Assembly (NCBI RefSeq): GCF_018437505.1
Contig: NZ_CP072467.1
Span: 744,001 to 808,000, forward strand
DNA from: Spiractinospora alimapuensis
GTDB lineage: Bacteria > Actinomycetota > Actinomycetes > Streptosporangiales > Streptosporangiaceae
Length of the DNA stretch: 64,000 nucleotides
Direction of reading: 5' to 3'
In this document: piece by piece, positions 1 to 8,692 of the stretch
How positions within the stretch are numbered: position 1 is the first letter of the stretch
How the letters are laid out: each line of letters opens with the position of its first letter
Notes under the pieces: generated by a model
What the model was told of the DNA's origin: nothing
Database searches by the model: none
Seen by the model: only the letters and a program-made list of their open reading frames with translations
Position numbers and translations under genes: made by a program

Positions 1-2
1 TG

Positions 3-464
3 TTCGCGCTCACCGACGCCGAGGGTGGCTTGGAGGGCCCGTTCAACGCGATGCTGCTCAACCCGGCGCTCGGCGGCCCGCTGCAGCGCCTGGGCGGCGC
101 GCTCCGGTTCTCGGGGAAGCTCAGTGACCGGAGCCGGGAACTGGTGATCCTCCTGGTGGCCGCCGCGTGGGACAGCTCATTCGAACGGACCGCGCACGAG
201 GCGGTGGGAGCGCACGTCGGGTTGACCGCCGAGGAGATGACCACCGTCGCCGCCGGCGGGACGCCCACGTCCCTCACCGACCCCGAGGAGGTCGAGGCGC
301 TGCGCGCCACCCGCCTCATGCTGGACAAGCGGACCCTCGACGACGAGGAGTACGCCGAACTCGTCGCGTCGCTCGGCAGGGAGCGCCTGTTCGAGGTCAC
401 CACACTCGTGGGCTACTACGGCACCCTGGCACTACAGATGCACGTGTTCGGCGTGGAGGGGTAG
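3..464 (+). CDS. Carboxymuconolactone decarboxylase (CMD)-family protein, 5'-truncated by window edge
   Basis: The frame is open to the left edge (residues FALTDAEGG precede the first in-window TTG at 30), so the gene begins outside the window; about 153 residues are visible. The segment LNPALGGPLQRLGGALRFSG followed by SRELVILLVAAAWDSSFERTAHE matches the CMD fold of AhpD-like proteins. The Cys-x-x-Cys of peroxidase-type AhpD is absent (DSSF at that place), so a non-redox CMD protein is more likely. Substrate unknown. It may be co-transcribed with the VOC gene that starts 129 bp downstream. Confidence 0.8.
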   Translation, partial: FALTDAEGGLEGPFNAMLLNPALGGPLQRLGGALRFSGKLSDRSRELVILLVAAAWDSSFERTAHEAVGAHVGLTAEEMTTVAAGGTPTSLTDPEEVEALRATRLMLDKRTLDDEEYAELVASLGRERLFEVTTLVGYYGTLALQMHVFGVEG

Positions 465-475
465 CCCGCGGAGGA

Positions 476-509
476 CTTTCGTGGGCCGACGAAACTCGTG
501 CCACGAAAG
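476..509. promoter_or_regulatory. Inverted repeat CTTTCGTGG / CCACGAAAG
   Basis: Perfect 9-bp arms (476-484 and 501-509) with a 16-nt spacer lie just downstream of the CMD gene and upstream of the VOC gene. A related half-site ATTTTCGTG follows near 533-541. There is no T tract, so it may be an operator for the downstream gene rather than a terminator. Which of the two is undecided. Confidence 0.35.
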
Positions 510-593
510 CCGAACTTTTGTCCTAATCGCGATGATTTTCGTGCCCCAACGTGGTCTGATTGGTCGCACATGGACCAACGCACTGGAGGTGCT

Positions 594-1001
594 GTGAACT
601 GGAGCCTGGAAGTCGTCGTCGTCCCCGTCTCCGACGTCGACGCCGCGAAGGACTTCTACGCCGACCGGGTGGGGTTCTCCGTCGACCACGACACCGTGAT
701 CGACGAGAACACCCGCGTGTGCCAACTGACCCCACCGGGATCGGGCTGCTCGATCGTGATCGGCCGCGGCGCCGTACCGGACATGCCACCCGGTTCACTC
801 AAGGGGCTGCAGTTGGTCGTGTCCGACGTCCGCGCGGCGCGGGCCGAGCTGTCGGGGCGCGGCGTCGACGTCAGTGAGGTACAGGTCCTCGGAGAGAACC
901 CGGTCCCGGGAGGCGACCCCCTGGACAACGTCGGGTTCTGCTACTTCCAGGACCCCGACGGCAACGCCTGGGCCGTCCAGCAGATCAGCGGACGCGGCTG
1001 A
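594..1001 (+). CDS. VOC (glyoxalase/bleomycin-resistance) family protein
   Basis: A 135-aa protein with the beta-alpha-beta-beta-beta modules of the vicinal oxygen chelate fold: VVPVSDVDAAKDFYADRVGF at the N terminus, then LVVSDVRAARAELSGRGV, and a C-terminal YFQDPDGNAWAVQQ with the usual D-P-D-G-N turn and late metal-ligand region. Start chosen at GTG 594 because GGAGGT (585-590) sits directly upstream; an in-frame ATG at 570 has no such site. Substrate not predictable; typical roles are glyoxalase, dioxygenase or drug-binding proteins. Confidence 0.85.
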   Translation: MNWSLEVVVVPVSDVDAAKDFYADRVGFSVDHDTVIDENTRVCQLTPPGSGCSIVIGRGAVPDMPPGSLKGLQLVVSDVRAARAELSGRGVDVSEVQVLGENPVPGGDPLDNVGFCYFQDPDGNAWAVQQISGRG

Positions 1002-1022
1002 CGGTGCGGTGCCGGGCCGGAG

Positions 1023-1961
1023 CTAGACGCCGGCCCGGCGCAGTCGTTCCTCGGCCTGCTCGCGCACGGCGGTAGCGCAGATCGGGCTGGCGCCGTGCAG
1101 GGCCTCCCAGCGAGCGTTGTGGGCCGCCGGCCACAGGCTCGCCGCCCACGCGACCCGCGACTCCTCGGTGTCGAAGGCACGCCCGCGCCGCTCCTGGTAG
1201 ACCCGCAGGAACTCCTCCGACGCGTCGACGGAGGCCAACGTCGGCGGCGAGGCGCTGGTGAACGTTCCGCTCGCCGCACCCACCAGAGCGGCCTCGGGCT
1301 GCCAGGCCAGACTGTCCCAGTCGTGCACCACCAAGGCGTCATCGCCGTGCCAGCGAAGATTCTGCGCCTCGAAGTCGGCGTGCCCCAGGACTCGGGGAAG
1401 GTCACTGGCCAACAACCGCGCGCGTGCGCGTTCGGCCGCGTGGGTGACGTGCCCGGGAACCCGCGTTTGGTCACGGGCGTCGAGCTCCTCCACCGCCGGC
1501 CACAGACCCGGGCCGGAGTGGTCCCAACGCACCCAACGCGGGTTCGGCAGTGGGAGCACGTCCGCCTCCCCTCGCTCGTCCCCCGTCCGCGCCAGTTCGG
1601 CCATCAGCCAGGCGAAGACACCGGCGTAGCGGCCGACGACATCCGGGGAGTCACCGGACAGCAGCTCGCCACCGGGGTGTGACTCCTCGGCATGTACGGT
1701 CAGGGACCCGACGCGGAGCGCCGGCGTCAGGGGCCGGGGACAGGGGAACCCGTTCCGCGCCAGTCGGTCCTGCGCGGCGACGCACGACACCACCCGTCCG
1801 CCGTCCTCGCGCGCCTTGACCACGACCTCGCGCCCGTCGGCCAAGCGCAGGCCCCACACCGTCGACATTCGGCGCGGCTCGAACAGGACACGTGCCGGCT
1901 TCACGCCAACATTTCGCACACACCACTCGGTGAGCCAGGTGGGCAGCGTTCCGGTCGCCAC
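1023..1961 (-). CDS. Phosphotransferase (APH/ChoK-type kinase fold) family protein
   Basis: 312 aa from GTG 1961. The C-terminal half carries the kinase catalytic signature: H194-A-D196-FEAQ-N201 (Brenner-type HxDxxxxN loop) and D214-W-D216 at the metal-binding DFG position. The N terminus has a Val-Val-Val-Lys strand (REVVVKA, about 45-50) that could hold the ATP lysine. Small-molecule phosphorylation (aminoglycoside, choline, homoserine or similar) is the family role; the substrate is not determinable. The open frame extends upstream to 2534, but those residues are low-complexity and unlike the family, so the shorter start is preferred, although no clear ribosome site precedes it. Confidence 0.75.
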   Translation of the reverse strand: MATGTLPTWLTEWCVRNVGVKPARVLFEPRRMSTVWGLRLADGREVVVKAREDGGRVVSCVAAQDRLARNGFPCPRPLTPALRVGSLTVHAEESHPGGELLSGDSPDVVGRYAGVFAWLMAELARTGDERGEADVLPLPNPRWVRWDHSGPGLWPAVEELDARDQTRVPGHVTHAAERARARLLASDLPRVLGHADFEAQNLRWHGDDALVVHDWDSLAWQPEAALVGAASGTFTSASPPTLASVDASEEFLRVYQERRGRAFDTEESRVAWAASLWPAAHNARWEALHGASPICATAVREQAEERLRRAGV

Positions 1962-2433
1962 ACCGCGAATTGTGCCACGCGCCGTTCCGAACGGAAACGA
2001 CCCAAAGAGACCCGAGAGCGTTTGTCCGGTGGGGCGATCATTTCCCTGAGATCCACGGAAGGCGGCGTAGCGAAGGCGCGAATTCCCGGAATGAATCACG
2101 CTCCGCGTGGCCCTCCACGTGGCCGCTTCGGTTGGGCCTCTGCGGCGCTGGACCTCATAGGTCGCAGGGCAGGGGCCTGTTCTTGGAGTTGGATGGAGTA
2201 AGGGCGCTGGCGGCACACTCAAGCGGTCGTCCGGTCGTTTCGAGCCCACTTGCGCCGAATAGGCCGTCATCGCCGCGACCATGCCCGCAAACACGTAAGA
2301 AATCAGGGACCGTTTCCCGCCGGTCGTCGCGTGGGCCCATTGCCATTCCGTGGTGCGCTGAGCGACAATCGGGGCCGCCCGCGGGGTAGGAAGCCCAGCG
2401 AGAGGCGCGCGCCACGGCAAAGGAGTGTCGGGT
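1962..2433. other. Intergenic region between phosphotransferase gene and pntAA
   Basis: 472 bp between divergent genes. I see no supportable gene. A small hairpin-capable CGTGG-ccct-CCACG containing the palindrome CCACGTGG lies near 2117-2130. The pnt ribosome site (AAAGGAG) ends the stretch at 2419-2425. Confidence 0.5.
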
Positions 2434-3635
2434 ATGGCGGAAGGTGAACTGACCGTCGGCGTCATCAAGGAGCACCGGCCCGGCGAGCAGCGGGTTTCCT
2501 TGGTTCCCGAGACCATCGAGACGCTGCGCGCCACGGGTGCGCGCGTGGCGGTGGAGACCGGTGCGGGTGTGGGCGCCCGCTACTCCGATCACGACTACAC
2601 CAAGGCCGGCGCCGCCGTGGTTCCCGGCGACGAACTCGCTGCGAGCTGCGACGTCCTGCTCTGCGTGTACCGACCGGAGGCGGAGTTCCTCCGCAAGCTG
2701 TCCGCCGGCACGACGGTGATCGCACTACATGGGATGCGGGCCGACCCCGACCTCCTGACCGACGTCGCGGCCAACCGGACCACGATGATCAGCCTTGAGC
2801 GGCTTCCCCGTCAGCTCAGTCGTGCCCAGGCGATGGACGCCCTGAGCTCCCAGGCGAATGTCGCCGGCTACAAGGCCGCCCTCGTCGCGGCCAACGCCTA
2901 GACCGGTACTTCCCACTGTTGATGACCGCGGCCGGCGTCGCCCGTCCCGCGCAGATGCTGGTCCTGGGCGCTGGGGTGGCCGGCCTGCAGGCCATCGCGA
3001 CGGCGCGGCGGCTCGGCGCGCAGCTCACCGCCTACGACGTGCGCCCCGCGGCGCGGGAGGAGATCGCGTCGTTGGGAGCGTCGGTGTTGAAGCTGCCCGG
3101 GGTGGACTCCGCCGTCGGCGCCGGTGGCTACGCGCGGGCCCTCACCGACGACGAACGCCAGGCACAGCAGGACGCCCTGGTCGAGTCGGTGGCCCGGTTC
3201 GACGTGGTGGTCACGGCCGCCCAGACCCCGGGGACGCGGCCTCCGGTGTTGCTTCCCCGCTCCGCGGTCGAGCGGCTGCGGCCCGGTGCCGTGGTGGTCG
3301 ACGCGGCCGCGGGACCGCTCGGCGGAAACGTCGAGGGACTCGTGGTCGGCGGCGAGGCGATGACCACGACCACGACCGACGAAGGGGTGACCGTGATCGC
3401 CGCGCCGAACCTGCCGGCCACAGTGCCCCGAGCTTCCTCCGACGCCTACGCCCGCAACATGAGCGCACTACTAGGACATCTCGTGCGGGACGGAACGCTC
3501 ACGGTGGACCTCAGCGACGAGATCACCGGCGCGATCACCCTCACGCACGACGGGGAGGTACGGGATCCCACCGGTTCACCGCCCGCGCCGCCTCCCGACG
3601 CGACGCCGGACGACGAGACACGGGAGGTGTCGTGA
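2434..3635 (+). pseudogene. pntAA: NAD(P) transhydrogenase subunit alpha part 1 (PntAA), broken by a 1-nt frameshift
   Basis: PntAA is the NAD(H)-binding domain I of the membrane transhydrogenase (NADH + NADP+ exchange coupled to proton entry). ATG 2434 follows AAGGAG with good spacing. The first half (2434-2901) reads VGVIKEHRPGEQRVSLVPET through NVAGYKAALVAANA and then hits TAG. The second half (frame of 2919-3635) continues seamlessly with RYFPLLMTAAG and the Rossmann loop VLGAGVAGLQAIATARRLGA. Family proteins read ANAY-x-RYFPLL here; restoring one C (TA-GAC to TAC-GAC at about 2900) gives AYDRYFPLLM and an about 400-aa intact protein. So the gene is either a recent pseudogene or carries a sequence error. 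It overlaps pntAB by 4 nt (GTGA), and the rest of the operon is intact, which favours error or very recent loss. Confidence 0.85.
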
Positions 3636-3976
3636 CCACTCAGCTCCTCACCGACCTGACGATCTTCGTGCTGGCGCTCCTCGTCGGATTCGAGGTCATC
3701 AGCAAGGTGCCGGCCACCCTGCACACCCCTCTGATGTCGGCGGCCAACGCGATCCACGGCGTCATCCTCGTCGGGGCGATGATCATCGCTCTCACCGCTG
3801 ACACCGTCGTCGGCTACGTGCTGTTGTTCCTCGCGGCGGTGTTCGCCTCCGCCAACGTCGTGGGCGGCTACGCCGTGACCGGGCGCATGCTCGCCATGTT
3901 CCGCAGGCCCCAGGTCCGCGCGGTGCCCGACAGCGCGGCCGACCAGGCCGACCACGTCGAGGAGGGCCGCTCGTGA
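3632..3976 (+). CDS. pntAB: NAD(P) transhydrogenase subunit alpha part 2 (PntAB, membrane)
   Basis: 114 aa starting at GTG 3632, overlapping the pntAA stop (GTGA), with GGAGGT at 3623-3628. It supplies the alpha-subunit part of the membrane proton channel (domain II). Three hydrophobic helices are visible: LTIFVLALLVGFEVISKVP, AIHGVILVGAMIIAL and VVGYVLLFLAAVFASANVVG. The conserved PATLHTPLMSAANAIHG segment is family-typical. The short polar tail is variable. Expected to assemble with PntAA and PntB. Confidence 0.93.
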   Translation: MTTQLLTDLTIFVLALLVGFEVISKVPATLHTPLMSAANAIHGVILVGAMIIALTADTVVGYVLLFLAAVFASANVVGGYAVTGRMLAMFRRPQVRAVPDSAADQADHVEEGRS

Positions 3977-4208
3977 CGCCCGGCTCCGGCCCGGCCCCAC
4001 CGGTCGGGGCCACGGGCGTTCGGCACGGCGTTGACGCGGCGCCGCGTCACCAGGCGGGGTGTCGCGTCGCCGTCCGGGACGGTCAGTGCGTCCGGCGGAA
4101 CGAAACCTCCCACCAGCGCGGCGGGCGCGTCCCCGCCACCGGTCCCGCCGCGCGGGACGTTCGTTACCCTCCCCGCCGCAGGGCGGGGACTTCCGCGGAG
4201 GTGTCGCG

Positions 4209-5618
4209 ATGACCGTCGCCGAGGTCGTGATCCGGTTGGTCTATCTGGCCGCGGCCACCAGTTTCGTCATGGGACTGCACCTGATGAACTCCCCGGCCAG
4301 CGCGAAACGCGGCAACGCGTTCGCCGCCGCGGGGATGACGGCCGCGGTCGCGGCCACGCTCATCCTGCTGGTCGCCGAGGGGACGGTGACCATCACCGGG
4401 TGGATCGTCCTCGCCGTGGGTGCGGCGACGGGGAGTCTCGCCGGACTCTACTGGGCGCGCTCGGTCCCGATGACGGCGATGCCGCAGCTCGTCAGCCTGT
4501 TCAACGCCGTTGGTGGCGGTGCCGCCGCGGTGGTGGGCATCGACCACTTCCTCCACCTCACCGGGGACGAGGCCGGTTACGCCGCGACCGCCGTGGCGGT
4601 GTTCCTGGACGTACTGATCGGCGCGGTCGCGTTCTCGGGGTCGCTGGTGGCGGCCGGCAAGCTGCAGGGCTGGATCTCCGGCTCGCCCATCGCGTTCCCG
4701 GGCCACACGTGGGTGAACGCGGCGCTCGCCATCGGGATACTCGTGGCCGGTGGGTTCCTCGTCGCGGGCGCCCCCAGCCCCGGAGTGCTGTTCCTGATCA
4801 CCGTGGCGGCGCTGGTGTTGGGCGTGCTGTTCGTGCTGCCCATCGGCGGGGCGGACATGCCGGTCGTGGTGTCCCTGCTCAACGCCGCTACGGGACTCGC
4901 CGTCGCCATGGCGGGCTTCGTCCTGGCCAACGAGATGCTCATCATCGCCGGAGCCCTCGTGGGAGCCTCGGGCAGCATCCTCACCAAGCTGATGGCCGAC
5001 GCGATGAACCGTCCCCTCACCGCTATCGTCGCCGGCGGATTCGGTACCGGCGATACCCAGGCACTGCCCACCGGTGACGCCGGCCAGGTGCAGACGATCG
5101 CGGCGGACGACGCCGCGATCCGCCTCGCCTACGCCAACCGCGTCATCATCGTCCCGGGCTACGGTCTCGCCGCGGCCCAGGCCCAGCACGAACTCCGGGA
5201 GCTCGCGGGACTCCTGGAGGAGGGCGGGGTGCACGTCACCTACGCCATCCATCCGGTCGCCGGCCGCATGCCCGGGCACATGAACGTGCTCCTGGCGGAG
5301 GCGAAGGTGCCCTACGAGCAGATGAAGGAGATGGACGAGGTCAACCCGGAGTTCCCTCGCGCCGACGTCGCGCTGGTGGTGGGCGCCAACGACGTCACCA
5401 ACCCCGCGGCGCGCAACCCGGGGAGCCCGATCTCCGGGATGCCGATCCTCGACGTGGACCAGGCCGAGACGGTGATCGTCATCAAGCGTTCGCTGGGGTC
5501 GGGCTACGCCGGGATCGACAACGAGCTGTACACGAACCCACGTACGCACATGTTCCTCGCCGACGCCGCGACGGCCCTGTCGCAGTTGGGCGCGGCGGTC
5601 AAGACGTTCGTGCGGTGA
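4209..5618 (+). CDS. pntB: NAD(P) transhydrogenase subunit beta (PntB)
   Basis: 469 aa. N-terminal about 270 residues form the multi-helix membrane domain (LVYLAAATSFVMGLHLMNSP onward, HTWVNAALAIGIL, LPIGGADMPVVVSLLN); the C-terminal domain III binds NADP(H), with VIIVPGYGLAAAQAQHEL and VALVVGANDVTNPAAR as its nucleotide-binding loops. Start at ATG 4209 with GCGGAGG just upstream. A 232-bp gap separates it from pntAB, wider than usual for this operon; it contains only a GGCCCC-accggtc-GGGGCC hairpin near 3994 and no gene. The 3' end overlaps the convergent LysR gene by 20 bp. Confidence 0.95.
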   Translation: MTVAEVVIRLVYLAAATSFVMGLHLMNSPASAKRGNAFAAAGMTAAVAATLILLVAEGTVTITGWIVLAVGAATGSLAGLYWARSVPMTAMPQLVSLFNAVGGGAAAVVGIDHFLHLTGDEAGYAATAVAVFLDVLIGAVAFSGSLVAAGKLQGWISGSPIAFPGHTWVNAALAIGILVAGGFLVAGAPSPGVLFLITVAALVLGVLFVLPIGGADMPVVVSLLNAATGLAVAMAGFVLANEMLIIAGALVGASGSILTKLMADAMNRPLTAIVAGGFGTGDTQALPTGDAGQVQTIAADDAAIRLAYANRVIIVPGYGLAAAQAQHELRELAGLLEEGGVHVTYAIHPVAGRMPGHMNVLLAEAKVPYEQMKEMDEVNPEFPRADVALVVGANDVTNPAARNPGSPISGMPILDVDQAETVIVIKRSLGSGYAGIDNELYTNPRTHMFLADAATALSQLGAAVKTFVR

Positions 5619-6516
5619 GTTCGGCCCGCCGGGCCGAACGGCGCAGGATCGCGACCATCTCCAGGACCTGCTGGGGTGGGCGTGGTCGACGCACCGCGTA
5701 GATCTCGCGTTCCAGGCCCGGCCCCTCGAGGGGCCGGGCGACCCAGCCGACGGACGGTGACTCGCGCAGCACCGTCTCGGGGATGAGGCTCACCCCCAAG
5801 CCGGCGCGGACCAGGGCGAGGGTGACCTCGTAGTCGGCCGTCTCGAACGCGACGCTGAGGCGCACGCCGGCCGCGTCGGCGGCGTCCTCCAGGGTGACCC
5901 GGTTGAAGACCCCCGGTGCGCCGCAGATCCATTCGTCCTCGGCCAGGTCAGCGAGGGACACCTGATTGGTGTCGGCCGCGGGGTGGTCCTCGGGCAGGAC
6001 CACCAGCAGTGGGTCGACCAGGAGGGGCTCGCGCCGGAGTCCCGACGCCGCGGGCAGGGGGGTGCCCGGGTAGCGGTGGGTGATGAGGAGGTCGAGGTCG
6101 GCGGACGTCACCAGGTCGTAGCCCTGAGGTGGTTCGATGTCCTGCAGCGCGAGGCGGACCTGGGGGTGCGCGGCGGTGAAGGTGGCGAGCGCGGCGGGAA
6201 CGAGGGTCTTGGCGGCGCTCGCGAACGCGCCCATCGCCAGCCGGCGGGTCGCGGCCCCGGCCTCCTCTCGCACCGCCGACCGCGCGTCGCGCAGTTCGCC
6301 CAACACCCGTTCGGCGCGCTCGAGCAGGACTTGGCCGGCCGACGTCAGGCGGAACACGCCCCGGCCGCGTTCCACGAGGACACACCCCGCTTCCTGCTCC
6401 AGCTTGGCCAACTGCTGGGACACTGCGGGCGGGGTGAAGGACAGCCGCCGCGCGGCGGCCGTCACCGAGCCCGCTCGGGCGATCTCCACGAACACCCGCA
6501 ACCGGTTCGCGTCCAC
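5599..6516 (-). CDS. LysR-family transcriptional regulator
   Basis: 305 aa from GTG 6516 (GGGAGG upstream). N-terminal winged helix-turn-helix: VFVEIARAGSVTAAARRLSF then PPAVSQQLAKLEQEAG (about 8-46). The C-terminal periplasmic-binding-like effector domain includes LVTSADLDLLITHRYPGTPL and LVRAGLGVSLIPETVL. It is divergent from a threonine-dehydratase-like gene 166 bp away, the standard geometry for a LysR activator and its target. Effector unknown; an amino acid is a reasonable inference from the neighbour. The gene tail overlaps the end of pntB. Confidence 0.9.
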   Translation of the reverse strand: MDANRLRVFVEIARAGSVTAAARRLSFTPPAVSQQLAKLEQEAGCVLVERGRGVFRLTSAGQVLLERAERVLGELRDARSAVREEAGAATRRLAMGAFASAAKTLVPAALATFTAAHPQVRLALQDIEPPQGYDLVTSADLDLLITHRYPGTPLPAASGLRREPLLVDPLLVVLPEDHPAADTNQVSLADLAEDEWICGAPGVFNRVTLEDAADAAGVRLSVAFETADYEVTLALVRAGLGVSLIPETVLRESPSVGWVARPLEGPGLEREIYAVRRPRPPQQVLEMVAILRRSARRAELTARTS

Positions 6517-6611
6517 GGCCCCTCCCCTCTCGCCCGCTCTCGGGCAGCGTTGGGCACCTCACCGATGGGGGTGGTCGACGACGTCAGCGTGAAGACAGCC
6601 CTGAGAAAGCT

Positions 6612-6658
6612 GTTAAGAGACACTTCACGTGGCTTAGCAATCGCAACTTCAGCTTAAC
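6612..6658. promoter_or_regulatory. Possible LysR operator, GTTAAG / CTTAAC
   Basis: In the divergent LysR/dehydratase interval, GTTAAG (6612-6617) and CTTAAC (6653-6658) form an inverted pair, each next to an AAGCTG/CAGCTT hexamer. The stretch is AT-rich compared with its surroundings. A LysR site is plausible, but the 35-nt spacing is longer than the usual T-N11-A box. Confidence 0.35.
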
Positions 6659-6682
6659 GCCGAGGTGCGGCAGAGTGGGCCT

Positions 6683-7630
6683 ATGACCGTCAACGCGCCC
6701 GACCTGGCCCACATCGACGTCCCCGCGGCCCAGCACCGCGTCTCCGAGCACATCCGCCGCACCCCCGTGTTGCGTGCGCGACTGGAGGGCCGGGACGTTC
6801 TGTTCAAGCTGGAGCACCTGCAGCTCACCGGGGCGTTCAAGATCCGAGGGGCGCTCAACGCGCTGTTGGCCATGCGGGACCGGCGCGGTCTGCCGGACCT
6901 GGTCGTCACGGCATCCGGTGGGAACCACGGTCTCGCCGTGGCCACGGCCGCCGCGCTGCTGGGGATCCGCGCCGAGGTGTACGTGCCGGAGTCGGTGCCG
7001 GAGGCCAAGGCGGCCCGGCTGGAATCCAGTGGGGCGGCGCTGGTGCGCGTGGGTGATCACTACGCGCAGGCCGCCGCCGCGGCTCGGGACCGCGCCGTCG
7101 CCGTGGACGCGCCCTACGTTCACGCCTACGACGACCCGGACGTCGTCTCCGGTCAGGGCACGGTGGCCGCCGAGATCGTCCAGGACGTCCCGGAGTGTGA
7201 CGGGATCGCCGCCGCGGTCGGCGGGGCGGGGCTCATCGCCGGCATCACCGCGGGGGCGCCGCACCTCACGATCACCGGGGTCGAACCCGAGGGCTGCCAG
7301 AGCCTGCACGCCGCGCTGGCCGCCGGGCACCCGGTCGACAGCCCGGTCGACTCGGTCGCCTCCTCCGCTCTGGGCGCGACCCGCGTCGGGGAGACCCCCT
7401 TCGCGGTCCTGCGCTCACGCCCGCCGCGTTCGGTACTGGTGGCCGACTCCGAGATCATCTCCGCCCGCAACCGCCTGTGGGAGGAGTTCCGGATCGCCGT
7501 CGAACCCGCGGCCGCCGCGCCCTTCGCCGCCTGGCTCGCCGGAACCGTCCCCGGGGACCTCCCTTGCCTGGTGATGTGCGGCGCCAACAGCACCTGGACT
7601 CCCACCGACCCGGCCTCGGGCACGAAGTAG
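6683..7630 (+). CDS. Threonine/serine dehydratase-like PLP enzyme (fold type II)
   Basis: 315 aa. LTGAFKIRGALNAL holds the PLP-binding lysine (F-K-x-R-G), SGGNHG (about 80-85 region) is the phosphate/substrate loop, and GGAGLIAG is the glycine-rich PLP-phosphate loop. Closest families are catabolic threonine dehydratase and serine/threonine dehydratase. No ACT domain is present, so it is not the feedback-regulated biosynthetic IlvA. Start at ATG 6683; the hexamer CAGAGT ends 6 nt upstream, so the message may be leaderless. Likely controlled by the divergent LysR protein. Confidence 0.85.
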   Translation: MTVNAPDLAHIDVPAAQHRVSEHIRRTPVLRARLEGRDVLFKLEHLQLTGAFKIRGALNALLAMRDRRGLPDLVVTASGGNHGLAVATAAALLGIRAEVYVPESVPEAKAARLESSGAALVRVGDHYAQAAAAARDRAVAVDAPYVHAYDDPDVVSGQGTVAAEIVQDVPECDGIAAAVGGAGLIAGITAGAPHLTITGVEPEGCQSLHAALAAGHPVDSPVDSVASSALGATRVGETPFAVLRSRPPRSVLVADSEIISARNRLWEEFRIAVEPAAAAPFAAWLAGTVPGDLPCLVMCGANSTWTPTDPASGTK

Positions 7631-7966
7631 GGGCCGCGGGTGCGCTGAGGAGGTCCGCGGCACGCGAGGGCGCGACGCCGCGGGCCCTCCTTCTGTCAGT
7701 TCGCCCCCCGACGCCGAGCCGCCCCACTCCCACCCGTCGGTGCGAATCGGGCGGCCATGGGGCCCGCACTTCGGTGTCGGAACCGACCTCCCCACGGTGC
7801 GCCCCCTGTTCCGTCGCCGGTCCGTCACCTTGGGGCCTGCCCTTTCGTCCGGCCGCATCCGGGGAGCAGCCGGTTCAACAGGTGTCCGCAGCCTCCTCTT
7901 GTCTGCACGCGTGTCGAATCCATCTCTAACCCGTGCGTGGCCACGTCACTGCCAGCCGGTGCGGTG
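7631..7966. other. Non-coding interval between convergent genes
   Basis: 336 bp between the ends of the dehydratase gene (plus) and the importer ATPase gene (minus). Open frames here lack protein-like composition. I see no strong hairpin or repeat. Confidence 0.5.
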
Positions 7967-8692
7967 CTAGTGGGTGTCCACCCCCAGCAGGGAGAGGAGT
8001 CGGGCGCGCAGGGCGACGAAGTCGGGGGTGGCTCGGTCCCTGGGGCGGTCGAGGGGGACGGGGACGTCGTCGCCGATGGTGCCGTCGCGCATGACGAGGA
8101 CACGGTCGGCGAGGAGCACGGCCTCCTCCACGTCGTGGGTGACCAGTACGACGGCGCATCCGTGGCGTTGCCAGAGTTCGGCGACCAGGTCCTGGGCGGT
8201 GATGCGGGTCAGGGCGTCCAGGGCGGAGAACGGTTCGTCGAGGAGCAGGAGGTCGGGGTCACGCACGAGGGCGCGGGCGAGGGCGGCGCGCTGGGCCTCT
8301 CCGCCCGAGAGCACCTTGGGCCACACGTCGGTTCGGTGCCCCAGGCCGACCTCCGCCAGGGCACGCTCGGCGCGGGCGCGATCCGGCCGGCCTGGCAGGC
8401 CCAGGACGACGTTGCGCCACACGCGCTTCCACGGCACGAGGCGTGGGTTCTGGAATCCGACGGCGCGCCGGCGGGCGACGGTGACGTCCCCCTCGATGTC
8501 GCGGTCCAGGTCGGCGAGGACTCGGAGCAGTGTGGACTTGCCGCAGCCGCTGGCGCCGAGCAGGGCGACGAACTCTCCGGCCTCGACGGTCAGGTCGAGG
8601 CGGTCGATGACGGCGCGTTGGTCGAAGGCGCGGGTGAGGCCCCGTACGTCGATCACCGGGTAGGTCAGTTTCCGCTGAATGCCGGACGCCAT
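7967..8692 (-). CDS. ABC importer ATP-binding protein, SsuB/TauB type
   Basis: 241 aa. Walker A GASGCGKST (46-54), Q-loop Q81, signature LSGGEAQ (128-134), Walker B LLLLDEP (148-154) and H-loop H186. The sequence class matches nitrate/sulfonate/taurine importers. It overlaps the 3' end of the permease gene by 28 bp, so translation is probably coupled. Energises uptake with the permease and lipoprotein encoded upstream in the same minus-strand unit. Confidence 0.9.
   Translation of the reverse strand: MASGIQRKLTYPVIDVRGLTRAFDQRAVIDRLDLTVEAGEFVALLGASGCGKSTLLRVLADLDRDIEGDVTVARRRAVGFQNPRLVPWKRVWRNVVLGLPGRPDRARAERALAEVGLGHRTDVWPKVLSGGEAQRAALARALVRDPDLLLLDEPFSALDALTRITAQDLVAELWQRHGCAVVLVTHDVEEAVLLADRVLVMRDGTIGDDVPVPLDRPRDRATPDFVALRARLLSLLGVDTH

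Noticed and set aside
2880-2925. Programmed ribosomal frameshift in pntAA
   Set aside because: No slippery heptamer or downstream structure is evident, and adding one C reproduces the conserved sequence exactly, so deletion or read error is simpler.
2858-3976. 372-codon frame running through pntAA into pntAB
   Set aside because: Only the part after GTG 3632 is protein-like (PntAB); the rest is an Arg-rich shadow of pntAA.
4164-5549. Long minus-strand open frame opposite pntB (461 codons)
   Set aside because: It mirrors the high-GC pntB coding sequence, is Asp/Arg/His-rich, has no domain, and pntB is certain.
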